The notes below the pieces were generated by a model that saw only the letters and a list, made by a program, of their open reading frames with translations, did no database searches and had not been told where the DNA came from. From the NCBI GenBank assembly GCA_964563435.1, contig CAZLXI010000003.1, forward strand, positions 62,001-126,000: a DNA stretch of 64,000 nucleotides. The letters run 5' to 3'. This DNA is from Leadbetterella sp964563435 (GTDB lineage Bacteria > Bacteroidota > Bacteroidia > Cytophagales > Spirosomataceae). The position numbers were made by a program, and so were the translations under genes. Positions 25,588-34,308 of this stretch are shown here, piece by piece (positions within the stretch are counted from its first letter, which is position 1; every line of letters starts with the position of its first letter).

Positions 25588-26760
25588 ATGAGAAGTTTTC
25601 TCCTGCTTTTTACGCTGATGTTTTACGGCTGCCAGCGGTCGGATGATCCGGAGCCCGAACCCCGCCTGATCAGTGTGACCTTCGTGGGCGAATACCAGAA
25701 GTCGGCTATTGTTACACAGGCAACAGCCTTTATGGGGCCTTCGGCTGCAGCCATTGGCAATTTCCTTCGTTACGATGTAAAGTGCTATAAAGTATCGTAC
25801 AAAACCACTACTACCGACGGCAGGGAGATCGTGGCTTCAGGAGCGCTGGCCCTTCCTTCGGGCGGTGAGAATGCGCCGTTGGTCAGTATTCAGCACGGTA
25901 CGCTCTTTGACGAGTCCGATGCCCCGTCTTACTTTAGACCGGGTACCGAAAGTCTGCTGGGCCTGGTGATGGCCTCTTCCGGATTTTTAACGGCTCTGCC
26001 CGATTATGTAGGCTACGGCGATTCCCGCCTTGAGCCTCATCCGTATGAGCACGCCGAAGGCCTTGCCGTGCCGGTGGCCGATTTTCTGGTGGCGGTGAAG
26101 GAACACTTCGGAGCGGAGGGGATCAAATGGAACAAAGACCTGCTGATGGCGGGCTACTCGGCCGGGGGCTATGCCACACTGGCCGCTCAGAAGCTGATCG
26201 AGGAATCCTATTCTTCCGAATTTACAATAAAGAGCACTTCCTGCGGGGCGGGAGCCTATAACAAATCGCTGCTGCTGGATAAATTTATTAATGAGCCTAC
26301 GGCGGGTGAGGTAAATCATAACCGGTCGTATGTCTGGGTGATGCTGACCTATAACCGAATCTACGGCTTGAATTACCCGGTCAGCTATTTCTTCCGTGAG
26401 CCCTATGCCGGCCAGATCGAAAAGGACGGATACAGGGCGAACCTGTCCGGCAGCTTTAACAGCTTTTTAAATCCTGATTTCATAGCGAGCTATAAGGCCG
26501 GGCAGGAAACCCGGATCACGGAAGCTTTCCGCGACAATGACCTGATCAACTGGAAGACCCGCGTCACTACTTTACTGATGCACGGGAATGCAGATACTTA
26601 CGTGCCGTATGTGAATTCCACCACCGCCCTGGAAGGAATGAAGCAGGCGGGTTCCACGGCTGTCAGCCTCGAAACGATAAATGGCGGTACGCATGAGTCT
26701 GCCGTCCAGGATTTTATTTTCAGGACCTACCTGCTCTTTGCGGCTAATCTTGTGAATTAG
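25588..26760 (+). CDS. lipoprotein alpha/beta hydrolase (secretory-lipase/peptidase-like)
   Basis: I choose the ATG at 25588 (390 residues) because it opens a lipoprotein signal, MRSFLLLFTLMFYGC, with the modified Cys at 15. The frame also has an ATG at 25537 that would hide this signal. The nucleophile elbow is MAGYSAGG (Ser191), HGNADTYVPY gives the catalytic Asp and NGGTHES the His. SIQHGT (about 100) may form the oxyanion hole. It is probably anchored in the outer membrane and hydrolyses esters or peptides; the natural substrate is unclear. Confidence 0.8.
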   Translation: MRSFLLLFTLMFYGCQRSDDPEPEPRLISVTFVGEYQKSAIVTQATAFMGPSAAAIGNFLRYDVKCYKVSYKTTTTDGREIVASGALALPSGGENAPLVSIQHGTLFDESDAPSYFRPGTESLLGLVMASSGFLTALPDYVGYGDSRLEPHPYEHAEGLAVPVADFLVAVKEHFGAEGIKWNKDLLMAGYSAGGYATLAAQKLIEESYSSEFTIKSTSCGAGAYNKSLLLDKFINEPTAGEVNHNRSYVWVMLTYNRIYGLNYPVSYFFREPYAGQIEKDGYRANLSGSFNSFLNPDFIASYKAGQETRITEAFRDNDLINWKTRVTTLLMHGNADTYVPYVNSTTALEGMKQAGSTAVSLETINGGTHESAVQDFIFRTYLLFAANLVN

Positions 26761-26853
26761 AGCCGGTTTAAATATTATTTTTTACAAAATAAGCCTTGAA
26801 AATGAATACTTAAACCGGGTCATTTCGTATCTTTAGCCGCATTTTATTATCTT

Positions 26854-28071
26854 ATGAATTGGCGAAGCTTTATTGTTCTCTTCCTGTTTTCAGGGAATTT
26901 AGCTGCTCAGGTTCCTGATTTTGACGCTAAGGGGGTGTTTTATTTCCAGGACAGCGATTTTAATGCAGACAGCTATTCCAGCCAAAAGATCATTAAATCC
27001 GGTATGGATTTGGTAGGCGTCTTCACTTTTCCACTGAAATACCCGGAATCGCGCCAGCCCTCAGAGCAGAATATTTCCAATTCGGTGATCGATAACCACA
27101 GGATCGCGGCTTTCCGCTCCGACAAGAAGATCGCCTATGTGCTGGAAACCCGGGGTACATTGCCCAAAGGGGCCAGGGAGGCCCGTCTTAACGAATTACC
27201 GGTGGGAAGCTATGTGAGTGTCATGAAAATATCGGACCTGCAAGGGCTGAAGCCGGATTACCGCTTTCCTGTGGCGGAGAATCCTACTTCTCTTTCGCTG
27301 GACCCCTCTCATAAGTACCTGGCGGTAAGTTCGCTGAATACAGGCAACGAGATCCAGATATTTGAGCTGGATGATTTCGGTAAACCTGTCCGGCTTCTTC
27401 CGCAGGTATTGCACCTGGAAGGGGGAGCCGTTCATGATCTTATCTGGCACCCTTCAAAAGATTATATCGTGTTTATCCGGAAGGAGGATAAGGAGCTGGG
27501 GCTGATCAAAGTGGTAAGAGACAAAAGTAATATCATCCGCCTGGAACAGGTGGGAGAGATGGTAAAATTTGAAGGCAGCCCGATGGCCGGCCTGTTTTCC
27601 AAAGACGGTAAAAGTTTTTTCGTCCTGGATCAGGGTGATACGGCAAATCGTGTTCCGGGGAAGGTCTTCCTGGTCAGACTTAGCCTGGAAGAGGAAGGCC
27701 GGCATGTTTTACTGACCAAAACCGATGTGGGTTTTAACCCCTTGCATATTTCCATCAATCCGGGTGGTGACCACCTGTTTGTCAGTAACCGGGGCCGGGC
27801 AGACCAGGAGAATTCCTCCGTTTCTGTGCTTGCCGTTAAAAGCGAAAATCTCGAAGCCAAAGCAGAGCTCCCCCTGGAAGGAATACTGCCCACGCAGGTC
27901 AGATTCGATAAGGGCGGAAAAAATTTCAGTGTCGGTTGCTTTCAGACGCGAACTTTTGGAAAACCCATGGGGAATATCTCGTTTTACCGGTTTTCGGGCG
28001 GAAAGATTGAAAAGCAGGCCGGCAGTATCCTGGTACCGGCCGGGATCCATTACCTGGAGGTGGTTTACTGA
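26854..28071 (+). CDS. secreted YncE/lactonase-like beta-propeller protein
   Basis: 405 residues with a signal peptide (MNWRSFIVLFLFSGNLAAQ). Repeating blades are seen as NPTSLSLDPSHKYLAVSSL, GAVHDLIWHPSKDYIVFI, NPLHISINPGGDHLFVSN and LPTQVRFDKGGKNFSVG, the pattern of YncE/YVTN or 6-phosphogluconolactonase-type propellers. No catalytic motif is recognisable, so enzymatic activity is not claimed. It stands alone; a hairpin terminator follows. A TATCTTTA at 26828-26835 is a weak promoter candidate. Confidence 0.7.
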   Translation: MNWRSFIVLFLFSGNLAAQVPDFDAKGVFYFQDSDFNADSYSSQKIIKSGMDLVGVFTFPLKYPESRQPSEQNISNSVIDNHRIAAFRSDKKIAYVLETRGTLPKGAREARLNELPVGSYVSVMKISDLQGLKPDYRFPVAENPTSLSLDPSHKYLAVSSLNTGNEIQIFELDDFGKPVRLLPQVLHLEGGAVHDLIWHPSKDYIVFIRKEDKELGLIKVVRDKSNIIRLEQVGEMVKFEGSPMAGLFSKDGKSFFVLDQGDTANRVPGKVFLVRLSLEEEGRHVLLTKTDVGFNPLHISINPGGDHLFVSNRGRADQENSSVSVLAVKSENLEAKAELPLEGILPTQVRFDKGGKNFSVGCFQTRTFGKPMGNISFYRFSGGKIEKQAGSILVPAGIHYLEVVY

Positions 28072-28086
28072 GCGGTTTTTGGGCAG

Positions 28087-28115
28087 GGCGTTTTTATGAC
28101 GCCGTTATTTTTTTT
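28087..28115 (+). terminator. rho-independent terminator after the propeller gene
   Basis: GGCGT (28087-28091) and ACGCC (28099-28103) form a short GC stem followed by a T-rich run (TTATTTTTTTT), 16 bases after the stop codon. Confidence 0.55.
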
Positions 28116-28117
28116 GC

Positions 28118-28125
28118 TAAATTTG
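28118..28125 (+). promoter_or_regulatory. -7 promoter box for pyrB
   Basis: TAAATTTG matches TAnnTTTG exactly and lies 17 bases upstream of the pyrB start codon, directly after the preceding terminator. Confidence 0.55.
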
Positions 28126-28142
28126 TCAAATTATTCTTCTCA

Positions 28143-29069
28143 ATGCAGCAATCCATTAGTACAAGACATTTGCTGGGCATTAAAAACATTACCCAGAATG
28201 ATATTCACCTGATCCTTGAAACGGCCAAAACATTTAAAGAAGTGATCAACAGGCCTATCAAAAAGGTGCCTTCATTGAGAGATATCACCATAGCCAACCT
28301 GTTTTTCGAGAATTCCACCCGTACACGCTTATCTTTTGAGCTGGCTGAAAAACGTTTGTCGGCCGACACGATCAATTTTACTTCATCGGGAAGCTCGGTG
28401 AAGAAAGGGGAGACCCTGCTGGATACGGTCAATAATATTCTGGCCATGAAGGTCGATATGGTGGTGATGCGCCATAGCAGTCCGGGTGCACCGCATTTCC
28501 TTTCCGACAAGATCGGGGCCAATATTGTTAATGCGGGTGACGGCACCCATGAGCATCCCACCCAGGCCCTGCTGGATTCTTTTTCCATGACGGAAAAGCT
28601 GGGCTCGCTGGAAGGAAAGAAGGTGGCCATCATCGGCGATATCCTGCATTCAAGGGTGGCGCTTTCCAATATTTTCTGCCTGCAAAAGCTGGGCGCTGAT
28701 ATTGGCGTGTGCGGCCCGCCGACGCTTATTCCCAAGTATCTCCATACCCTGGGGGTAAAGCAGTTCGGAGCGGTGCGGGAGGCTTTGCAGTGGTGTGATG
28801 TGGCCAACGTTCTGCGGATCCAGCTGGAGCGGCAGCAACTGAAGTTTTTCCCGTCGCTGAGGGAATATTCCCTGTATTACGGTATTACCCGGAAGATGCT
28901 GGATGAGCTGGATAAGGAGATCATTGTGATGCATCCCGGGCCGATCAACCGCGGGGTGGAGCTAAGCTCGGATGCGGCAGACTCCCCGCATTCCATTATA
29001 CTGGACCAGGTGGAGAACGGCGTGGCGGTGAGAATGGCGGTGATGTATCTGCTGGCGCAGAAGAATTAG
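28143..29069 (+). CDS. pyrB: aspartate carbamoyltransferase catalytic subunit
   Basis: 308 residues, normal for the catalytic chain that makes carbamoyl-aspartate in pyrimidine synthesis. Carbamoyl-phosphate binding FENSTRTRLSFELAEKRL (55-72), MRHSSPGAPH, the GDGTHEHPTQALLDSF box (about 130-145) and MHPGPINRGVEL (about 264-275) are all intact. No pyrI regulatory-chain gene follows. The next gene encodes an unrelated NuoC. Confidence 0.96.
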   Translation: MQQSISTRHLLGIKNITQNDIHLILETAKTFKEVINRPIKKVPSLRDITIANLFFENSTRTRLSFELAEKRLSADTINFTSSGSSVKKGETLLDTVNNILAMKVDMVVMRHSSPGAPHFLSDKIGANIVNAGDGTHEHPTQALLDSFSMTEKLGSLEGKKVAIIGDILHSRVALSNIFCLQKLGADIGVCGPPTLIPKYLHTLGVKQFGAVREALQWCDVANVLRIQLERQQLKFFPSLREYSLYYGITRKMLDELDKEIIVMHPGPINRGVELSSDAADSPHSIILDQVENGVAVRMAVMYLLAQKN

Positions 29070-29115
29070 GGCATGAAGCGGGATATAGATTTTGAACTAT
29101 ACAAGGCATAGTAGT

Positions 29116-29610
29116 ATGAATTTTGCTAAGACAGGATATATATCAGGTGTGTTGGAAGAGGAGTTGAAGCTCCGGCTAAGCTGTGTTACGGATGTGCTGC
29201 AGCCATATATCGTTGTTGATGTGAAGGATCTGCCCGGTATCTGTCTTTACCTTTCGCGTACACCGGGATTCTATTTTGATTTTTTAAATTGTATCAGCTG
29301 CGTGGATAACGGGCCGGATAAGGGCACGATGGATCTGTTGTATCATATTTCTTCTATCCCGCTGGAACATTCCGTAATCCTGAAAGTGAGCGTTAGCCGT
29401 GATGAGCAGCAGGTGCCCAGTCTTGCGTCGCTGTGGCGTACTGCCGACTGGCATGAACGGGAAATCTTCGATCTTTTCGGCCTGGGATTCCGGGGGCACC
29501 CGGATCTGAGACGGATTCTGCTGCCGGCCGACTGGGAGGGCCACCCGCTGAGGAAGGACTACGTCGAACAGGAGACCTATCACGGAATTAAAGTGAAATA
29601 CGATGCTTAG
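29116..29610 (+). CDS. nuoC: NADH-quinone oxidoreductase subunit C, isolated copy
   Basis: 164 residues from the ATG at 29116 (a TTG eight codons upstream is an unlikely start). The signature WHEREIFDLFGLGFRGHPDLRRIL with GHPLRKDY (about 116-155) is diagnostic of the complex I 30-kDa subunit, which sits in the peripheral arm at the membrane interface. Complex I genes normally form one long operon; here nuoC lies alone between pyrB and a phosphodiesterase, whose start overlaps its end by eight bases. Confidence 0.88.
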   Translation: MNFAKTGYISGVLEEELKLRLSCVTDVLQPYIVVDVKDLPGICLYLSRTPGFYFDFLNCISCVDNGPDKGTMDLLYHISSIPLEHSVILKVSVSRDEQQVPSLASLWRTADWHEREIFDLFGLGFRGHPDLRRILLPADWEGHPLRKDYVEQETYHGIKVKYDA

Positions 29611-30091
29611 GGTAGGACTTATTTCTGACACCCATTCCTACCTTGACCCCGCTGTATATACGCATTTTGAAACCTGTGATGAGATCTGGCATATCGGAGA
29701 TGTGGGTGATGAGGTCATCCTCCGGGATCTCCGGGCTTTCAAGCCCACATGGGGCGTGTATGGGAATATCGACGGCGGAAATTTGCGGTATGAGATGCCC
29801 GAAGATCTTTTCCTGGAGCGTGAAGGTTTACGAATATTACTTACCCACATCGGCGGTTTACCGGGTAAATTCCCGGCCCGGGTTAAGAATTTGATTAGAA
29901 TACACCGGCCGGACTTGTTTATTTGCGGCCATTCTCATATTTTACGTGTGATAAAGGGAGAAGGGGTCATATATATAAATCCCGGCGCTGCAGGACACCA
30001 CGGCTTTCATGCCGTGAGAACCCTGATGCGAATGGAGCTTTCCGAAGGCCGGATCTCCCATTTGGAAGCAATAGAACTCGGCAAGCGATGA
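29603..30091 (+). CDS. YfcE/MJ0936-type metallophosphoesterase
   Basis: 162-residue calcineurin-like phosphodiesterase. Metal ligands are readable in order: GLISDTHSYLD (Asp, His), IWHIGDVGDE (Asp), GVYGNIDGG (Asn), LLTHIGG (His) and CGHSHI (His-x-His). These small enzymes cleave phosphodiesters or cyclic nucleotides in vitro; the physiological substrate is unknown. It overlaps nuoC by eight bases, and its own stop overlaps the start of the following exported protein. Confidence 0.9.
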   Translation: MLRVGLISDTHSYLDPAVYTHFETCDEIWHIGDVGDEVILRDLRAFKPTWGVYGNIDGGNLRYEMPEDLFLEREGLRILLTHIGGLPGKFPARVKNLIRIHRPDLFICGHSHILRVIKGEGVIYINPGAAGHHGFHAVRTLMRMELSEGRISHLEAIELGKR

Positions 30092-31509
30092 AACGCTTTA
30101 TTTTTTTCTTTTTTGTTTCTTTTGCAGCGACTGCCCAGCTCAGGGAAGTGGCGCAGATCAGTATAGTGCTCCCTGAAGGTATTGAAGAAGACATTGAGGT
30201 TATCCCCGTCAATGAGGATATCCTGCTGGTAAACTTCCAGGAAGATTTTCTCAGACGTGACCAGCGGGTGGTGCTGCTGAAGTACAACAGTAATCTGCAA
30301 TTGACCTGGACGGCCACCGCTCCTGTACCCCGTTTTTATGTGCCGGTGTCTTTTGTGGTTAACGGAAATACCCTTTATTATCTCGTAAAGGAAAGGGAAG
30401 GGAAGAAACTACACCTGCTGCAGTTTGACCTGGAAAACGAAACGATCAGCGGTTCGGATTTCGAGTCCATCACCATGCTGGAGAACATCGGGTTTACGGT
30501 TTTTAACGGTAAACCCCTGATCTCGGGAATCTATAACCTTAAGCCAGTAGTGGAGATGCACAATCTTAAGGAAAAGACGGCCAAGGTGCTTCCCGATATT
30601 TATAACAAAAACAATGAGCTGAAAGGCATTTTTATCAATCCTTACCGGGATGAGATCTATGTGTTTTCTTCCCTGCGAAATAACTGCCAGATGCATATGG
30701 CTACGTACGATGAGAACGGAAAGCTTCTGTTTCGGCGCAGCATCGGTGACAAGAAGCACAGGGTGCGGCAATTGGAGGTAAGGCTGGGCTCTGACGGAGA
30801 GCCCTTTGTGCTCGGAACGTATAACTCTGCCTGCCTGGATATGACGGAAGGGCTTCTTGCCGGATCTCTTGATCAGCCCCAAAACATCCGGTACCATAGC
30901 ATTGCCGGTCTTCCGGGCTACAAGGCCTCGCTGTCGGATAAGAAAAGACGACGGTTGCAGTTAAGGAAAGAACGCGGCAAGTCGGGAGAGGTCAGGCAAA
31001 GGGCCATATTCCACGTACCGGTTGCAGGCCTGAACGGTTTTTTACTGGCTACCGAGTTTTATAATATGCAGTCTGCTACCCGCTCGTCCACCCCGGCGGA
31101 GATCCCCGGTCCCTCCGGGAGAGCCTTATATTTTTCTGAATACAAGGTCTGGCGTATTTTGCTGGCGGAGTTTGATTCGGAAGGGAATGTGACCTATGAC
31201 CGGCTTTTCAGGCTGGAAGGGAATGTTTTCCGGAGGCTTCTCCCGCAGTCTGCATTTCTTTTTAAAAATGAAGAGTTTTATGCTTTTTTACCATTGGGAA
31301 ACAGGCTGGTTTATGCGGGATCGGAAAAGGCGGAATACCATACCCTGTTTACTCCCGGAGAAGGTATGCGGGTGACAGATACCAATGCCAGCCTGTTTAA
31401 CCTGAATATTAACTCCTTTATAGCCCATGGAGTAGCGGAGATCCGGGCCCTTGTGCCTGAAGGCAATTCCCAACAGATCTATTTTATCAAAAAGCTAGAA
31501 TTTCAGTAG
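30088..31509 (+). CDS. exported protein of unknown function
   Basis: 473 residues from the ATG at 30088, which opens a signal peptide (MKRFIFFFFVSFAATAQ); a longer frame to 29923 lies inside the phosphodiesterase gene and is rejected. The mature part is rich in beta strands with repeated segments such as NEDILLVNFQEDFL, NGNTLYYLVKE and NPYRDEIYVFSSLR, which hints at a propeller-like fold. No family recognised. Its start overlaps the phosphodiesterase stop, so the two are co-translated. Confidence 0.65.
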   Translation: MKRFIFFFFVSFAATAQLREVAQISIVLPEGIEEDIEVIPVNEDILLVNFQEDFLRRDQRVVLLKYNSNLQLTWTATAPVPRFYVPVSFVVNGNTLYYLVKEREGKKLHLLQFDLENETISGSDFESITMLENIGFTVFNGKPLISGIYNLKPVVEMHNLKEKTAKVLPDIYNKNNELKGIFINPYRDEIYVFSSLRNNCQMHMATYDENGKLLFRRSIGDKKHRVRQLEVRLGSDGEPFVLGTYNSACLDMTEGLLAGSLDQPQNIRYHSIAGLPGYKASLSDKKRRRLQLRKERGKSGEVRQRAIFHVPVAGLNGFLLATEFYNMQSATRSSTPAEIPGPSGRALYFSEYKVWRILLAEFDSEGNVTYDRLFRLEGNVFRRLLPQSAFLFKNEEFYAFLPLGNRLVYAGSEKAEYHTLFTPGEGMRVTDTNASLFNLNINSFIAHGVAEIRALVPEGNSQQIYFIKKLEFQ

Positions 31510-31529
31510 GGTGTTTTAGGAATTATTTC

Positions 31530-31537
31530 TATTTTTG
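31530..31537 (+). promoter_or_regulatory. -7 promoter box for the ZIP transporter
   Basis: TATTTTTG matches TAnnTTTG exactly, 36 bases upstream of the ZIP start and 17 bases before the palindromic operator. Confidence 0.55.
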
Positions 31538-31554
31538 CGAGGAAAACATTAAAC

Positions 31555-31568
31555 TTAGATTAATCTAA
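31555..31568. promoter_or_regulatory. TTAGATTAATCTAA perfect palindrome, candidate metalloregulator operator
   Basis: A perfect 14-base palindrome five bases before the ZIP start codon and 17 bases after the -7 box. It matches the operator candidate of the TonB-receptor operon (46590-46603) at 12 of 14 positions. The TTAG...CTAA frame resembles binding sites of DtxR/MntR-type repressors; the identity of the regulator is inferred. Confidence 0.6.
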
Positions 31569-31573
31569 CAATT

Positions 31574-32389
31574 ATGCTCCTCGAAGACCTTCTCAAAATA
31601 GATCCCGTTATACTGGCTTTAGGGGCCACTTTGTTCACCTGGGCGGTGACCGCGCTGGGGGCGGCATTGGTCTTTCTTTTCAAGGCTATCGACAAGCGGG
31701 TTTTAAACCTGATGCTGGGTTTTGCGGCCGGAGTAATGATCGCGGCCAGTTTCTGGTCCTTATTATCGCCCAGTATTGAAATAGCAGAGCAGCAGGGTAA
31801 GCCGGGCTGGTTGCCTGCGCTGGTGGGTTTCCTGGCGGGCGGGCTTTTCCTTTACCTTATGGACAGGTTTTTACCGCACGTTCATTTCAGTAAAAAAACG
31901 GAGGAAGCCGAGGGGATAAAGACCTCCTGGCACAGAAGCGTGCTGCTGGTATCTGCCATCACCCTGCATAATATCCCGGAAGGTCTGGCGATAGGAGTGG
32001 CATTCGGCGCTTTGTTCCAGAATCCGACCCTGGAAGTGCTGACCACCGCACTGGTACTGGCGCTGGGAATAGGGCTTCAGAATTTTCCGGAGGGAGCCGC
32101 GGTATCTATCCCCTTACGGCGGGAAGGCTTTTCGCGGTGGCGGGCGTTTAAGTACGGTCAGGCCAGCGGTATGGTAGAGCCCATCGCCGGGGTATTGGGG
32201 GCTCTTCTGGTGATTTATATATCTCCCTTACTGCCTTATGCGCTTGCTTTTGCGGCCGGAGCCATGATCTTTGTGGTGGTGGAGGAGTTGATCCCCGAAT
32301 CTCAGAACGGGGATGAAACAGACCTTTCCACTGTAGGAACGATGCTGGGCTTTGCCGTGATGATGTTTCTGGACGTGGCGTTAGGGTAG
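31574..32389 (+). CDS. ZIP-family divalent metal transporter
   Basis: 271-residue membrane protein with about eight helices. The two binding motifs of ZIP importers are intact: HNIPEGLAIGVAFG (about 136-149) and QNFPEGAAVSIPL (about 171-183), plus EELIPES near 237. These carry zinc, iron or manganese into the cytoplasm. The variable loop (about 92-112) has few histidines (HVHFSKKTEEAE). A perfect palindrome directly upstream suggests metal-dependent repression. Confidence 0.9.
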   Translation: MLLEDLLKIDPVILALGATLFTWAVTALGAALVFLFKAIDKRVLNLMLGFAAGVMIAASFWSLLSPSIEIAEQQGKPGWLPALVGFLAGGLFLYLMDRFLPHVHFSKKTEEAEGIKTSWHRSVLLVSAITLHNIPEGLAIGVAFGALFQNPTLEVLTTALVLALGIGLQNFPEGAAVSIPLRREGFSRWRAFKYGQASGMVEPIAGVLGALLVIYISPLLPYALAFAAGAMIFVVVEELIPESQNGDETDLSTVGTMLGFAVMMFLDVALG

Positions 32390-32411
32390 GTGCTTAAGCC
32401 GGATACTTAAG

Positions 32412-32486
32412 CGCCCTTCGACAGGCTCAGGGTGACAATGGCTTCAAACTATGTTGATAGTGTCACCCTGAGCCTGTCGAAGGGCG
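32412..32486. repeat. perfect 26-bp inverted repeat containing CCTTCGACAGGCTCAGGGTG
   Basis: The left arm (32412-32437, containing CCTTCGACAGGCTCAGGGTG) and the right arm (32461-32486) are exact reverse complements over 26 bases, with a 23-base loop. It lies between the convergent ZIP and DUF1080 genes and would work as a bidirectional terminator. A diverged copy is at 47633-47706. This sequence family is widespread in bacterial intergenic regions. Confidence 0.8.
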
Positions 32487-32502
32487 TAACAAGTGTCCTC
32501 TA

Positions 32503-33846
32503 CTATTTCAGCTCCCTGATTTTTATATTTTTATACTGCACCAGGTCACCGTGATCCTGCAATAATACCGGTCCTTCTTCCATGGTTCCGAAACCTTCGA
32601 AGTCCTTATATTTACTACGGGCTACCAATGCCTTATAGATGTTGTCATTGCGTTTGTACTCCAGTACCTTGAACCCGTTCAGCCAGTGCTGCACCCGGTT
32701 ATCCGGGAAAACAATGACCCTTCCTGCCTTCCAGTCGGTCTTTTTCCCGAAGAAACGCGGAGCGAGCTTATCCGAAGGAATAAGATCATACAGGCTGGCG
32801 AGGGTACGGTTACCTGCGGCGCCCGCTTTGGCATCCGGGTGCTTTTCATCGTCAAGGATCTGGTATTCGAGCCCGATACCTGATTTCCCGCCGGAATCGT
32901 ATTTTTCATCGACAAAATATTTCACCCCGGAATTGGCCCCTTCACTGAGCTTAAAGTTAAATACCAGTTCAAAAGCCTTGTATTTTTCATTAGTGACGAT
33001 GTCATTGCCGGTTTCAGAGCCGTCTGAGGGGCTGATGCCCAGCACGCCGTCTTTTACACTCCATCTTTTTCCGGGCTGGTCATTGCTGTACACGTTCCGC
33101 CAGCCGCTCAGGTCCTTTCCGTTGAAAAGAAGCTTGTAGCCCTGATGCTTTTCCTGGTCTGAAAGATGGTTGTCGAGAAGGTTGACCACAGGGGTATCGT
33201 CAGGCAGGGTCAGGCGGGGATTCGTGGTATTGATCCGGATATTTTTCCATTTAATGCTCATTCCGGGCTTCATTTCCGCATAAATGCTGTGCACCTGGAG
33301 GGCTATAAAGCCTTTTGCGGTCATGTCATCGATCAGATAGGAAACCGGGATCCCGTTGATGAAAGTACGTATATGGCTGCCTACAGCCTCAATCCGGTAT
33401 TGGTTCCACTGGTTCATTTTAAAGGCACTTTTGGCCTGCGAATTAAGTTCGGGGAAGGTCAGCCAGTCGCGCCGGGCTTCATCATAGATACCGCCCGACC
33501 AGCCTCGGTCGGAAGGGTCGATCTCCATCTGGTAACCGTGGACACGCCCGTTCTGGTAGTCGGCTTTGGAAAGGCTTCTGAATTGTATGCCGGAGTTCAT
33601 GGGGTCGGAAAGGAAGAGGTCGAGTTCAAGTACAAAATCACCGTATTCCTCTTGCGTCACCAGGAATGAATTGGGCGTATCATTTACCGTATAGCCCACA
33701 ATGGCCCCGTCTTCCACTTTATAGACGGCTTTACCGCCCAATTGCTTCCAGCCGCTCAGGTCTTTCCCGTTGAACAGGGATTTCCACTCCTGGGCCATGC
33801 TTTGTGTACTGATGAGTAAAGCCAGCAAAACAATTTTTTTCATCAT
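32503..33846 (-). CDS. exported double DUF1080 protein (3-keto-disaccharide hydrolase-like)
   Basis: 447 residues with signal peptide (MMKKIVLLALLISTQSMAQ) and two consecutive DUF1080 jelly-roll domains (about 20-205 and 228-446). Each opens with the LFNGKDLSGW motif (EWKSLFNGKDLSGWKQLGG and KLLFNGKDLSGWRNVY) and ends in a KNIxI strand. The family is a laminarinase-like fold, and some members cleave 3-keto-glycosides. No sugar-utilisation genes are next to it. The substrate is unknown. Confidence 0.88.
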   Translation of the reverse strand: MMKKIVLLALLISTQSMAQEWKSLFNGKDLSGWKQLGGKAVYKVEDGAIVGYTVNDTPNSFLVTQEEYGDFVLELDLFLSDPMNSGIQFRSLSKADYQNGRVHGYQMEIDPSDRGWSGGIYDEARRDWLTFPELNSQAKSAFKMNQWNQYRIEAVGSHIRTFINGIPVSYLIDDMTAKGFIALQVHSIYAEMKPGMSIKWKNIRINTTNPRLTLPDDTPVVNLLDNHLSDQEKHQGYKLLFNGKDLSGWRNVYSNDQPGKRWSVKDGVLGISPSDGSETGNDIVTNEKYKAFELVFNFKLSEGANSGVKYFVDEKYDSGGKSGIGLEYQILDDEKHPDAKAGAAGNRTLASLYDLIPSDKLAPRFFGKKTDWKAGRVIVFPDNRVQHWLNGFKVLEYKRNDNIYKALVARSKYKDFEGFGTMEEGPVLLQDHGDLVQYKNIKIRELK

Positions 33847-34308
33847 AAGGTCAGATTATTTTAAATGAATTAAAACGCGGATACTGCAAAACGCCGTCGT
33901 ACGGAATAGCGACCCGTTACATAATACAGAATCCCGTTTAAAGATAACAGCAAAAAAGGAGACTATAAAAAAAACTGTTCAAACGTCGTATGTTTTTAAC
34001 CCAAATTACAAATTAGAAATTTCAGCGAGACAAAATTCTGCAAAATATCTGCGACCAGCCGATAAAAGCATAGTGAACTATGGTTTTGAGGCAGGGAAGC
34101 AGATATGAAGCAGAATTTTGGCGCAGTAAAGAGTCTAATGCGTAATTTAGGTTTAGCAGAGTTGAAATTTTTGAGGGCAGATTGTGATTATTCCAAGCAG
34201 AAATAAAAAAGTTTACCGTTAAATCATTTTTTAAGCTCTTTTTAAGGTGTGCTTTTTTTAATACCGGTTAGGTGTTTCTAGCTTTACCAAAAAAAACAAT
34301 TAGGAAAG
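33847..34308. other. 460-bp intergenic region holding a long palindrome
   Basis: Between the divergent DUF1080 and glycosyltransferase genes. Apart from the 150-bp palindrome described separately, the sequence is AT-rich and carries no gene or exact promoter box that I can see. Confidence 0.5.
34001..34150. repeat. 150-bp imperfect palindrome centred on CATAGTGAACTATG
   Basis: Two 75-base arms face each other around 34069-34082. Matching blocks run outward: CATAG/CTATG, a purine-rich part, ATATCTGC/GCAGATAT, CAAAATTCTGC/GCAGAATTTTG, then AAATTAC/GTAATTT near the ends. Mismatches are scattered, as in old or selected RNA stems. No frame is open across it. It may be a dispersed element or a structured RNA. 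Confidence 0.65.

Noticed and set aside
29923..30087. N-terminal extension of the exported protein at 30088
   Set aside because: It lies fully inside the phosphodiesterase gene in another frame; the ATG at 30088 opens a signal peptide.
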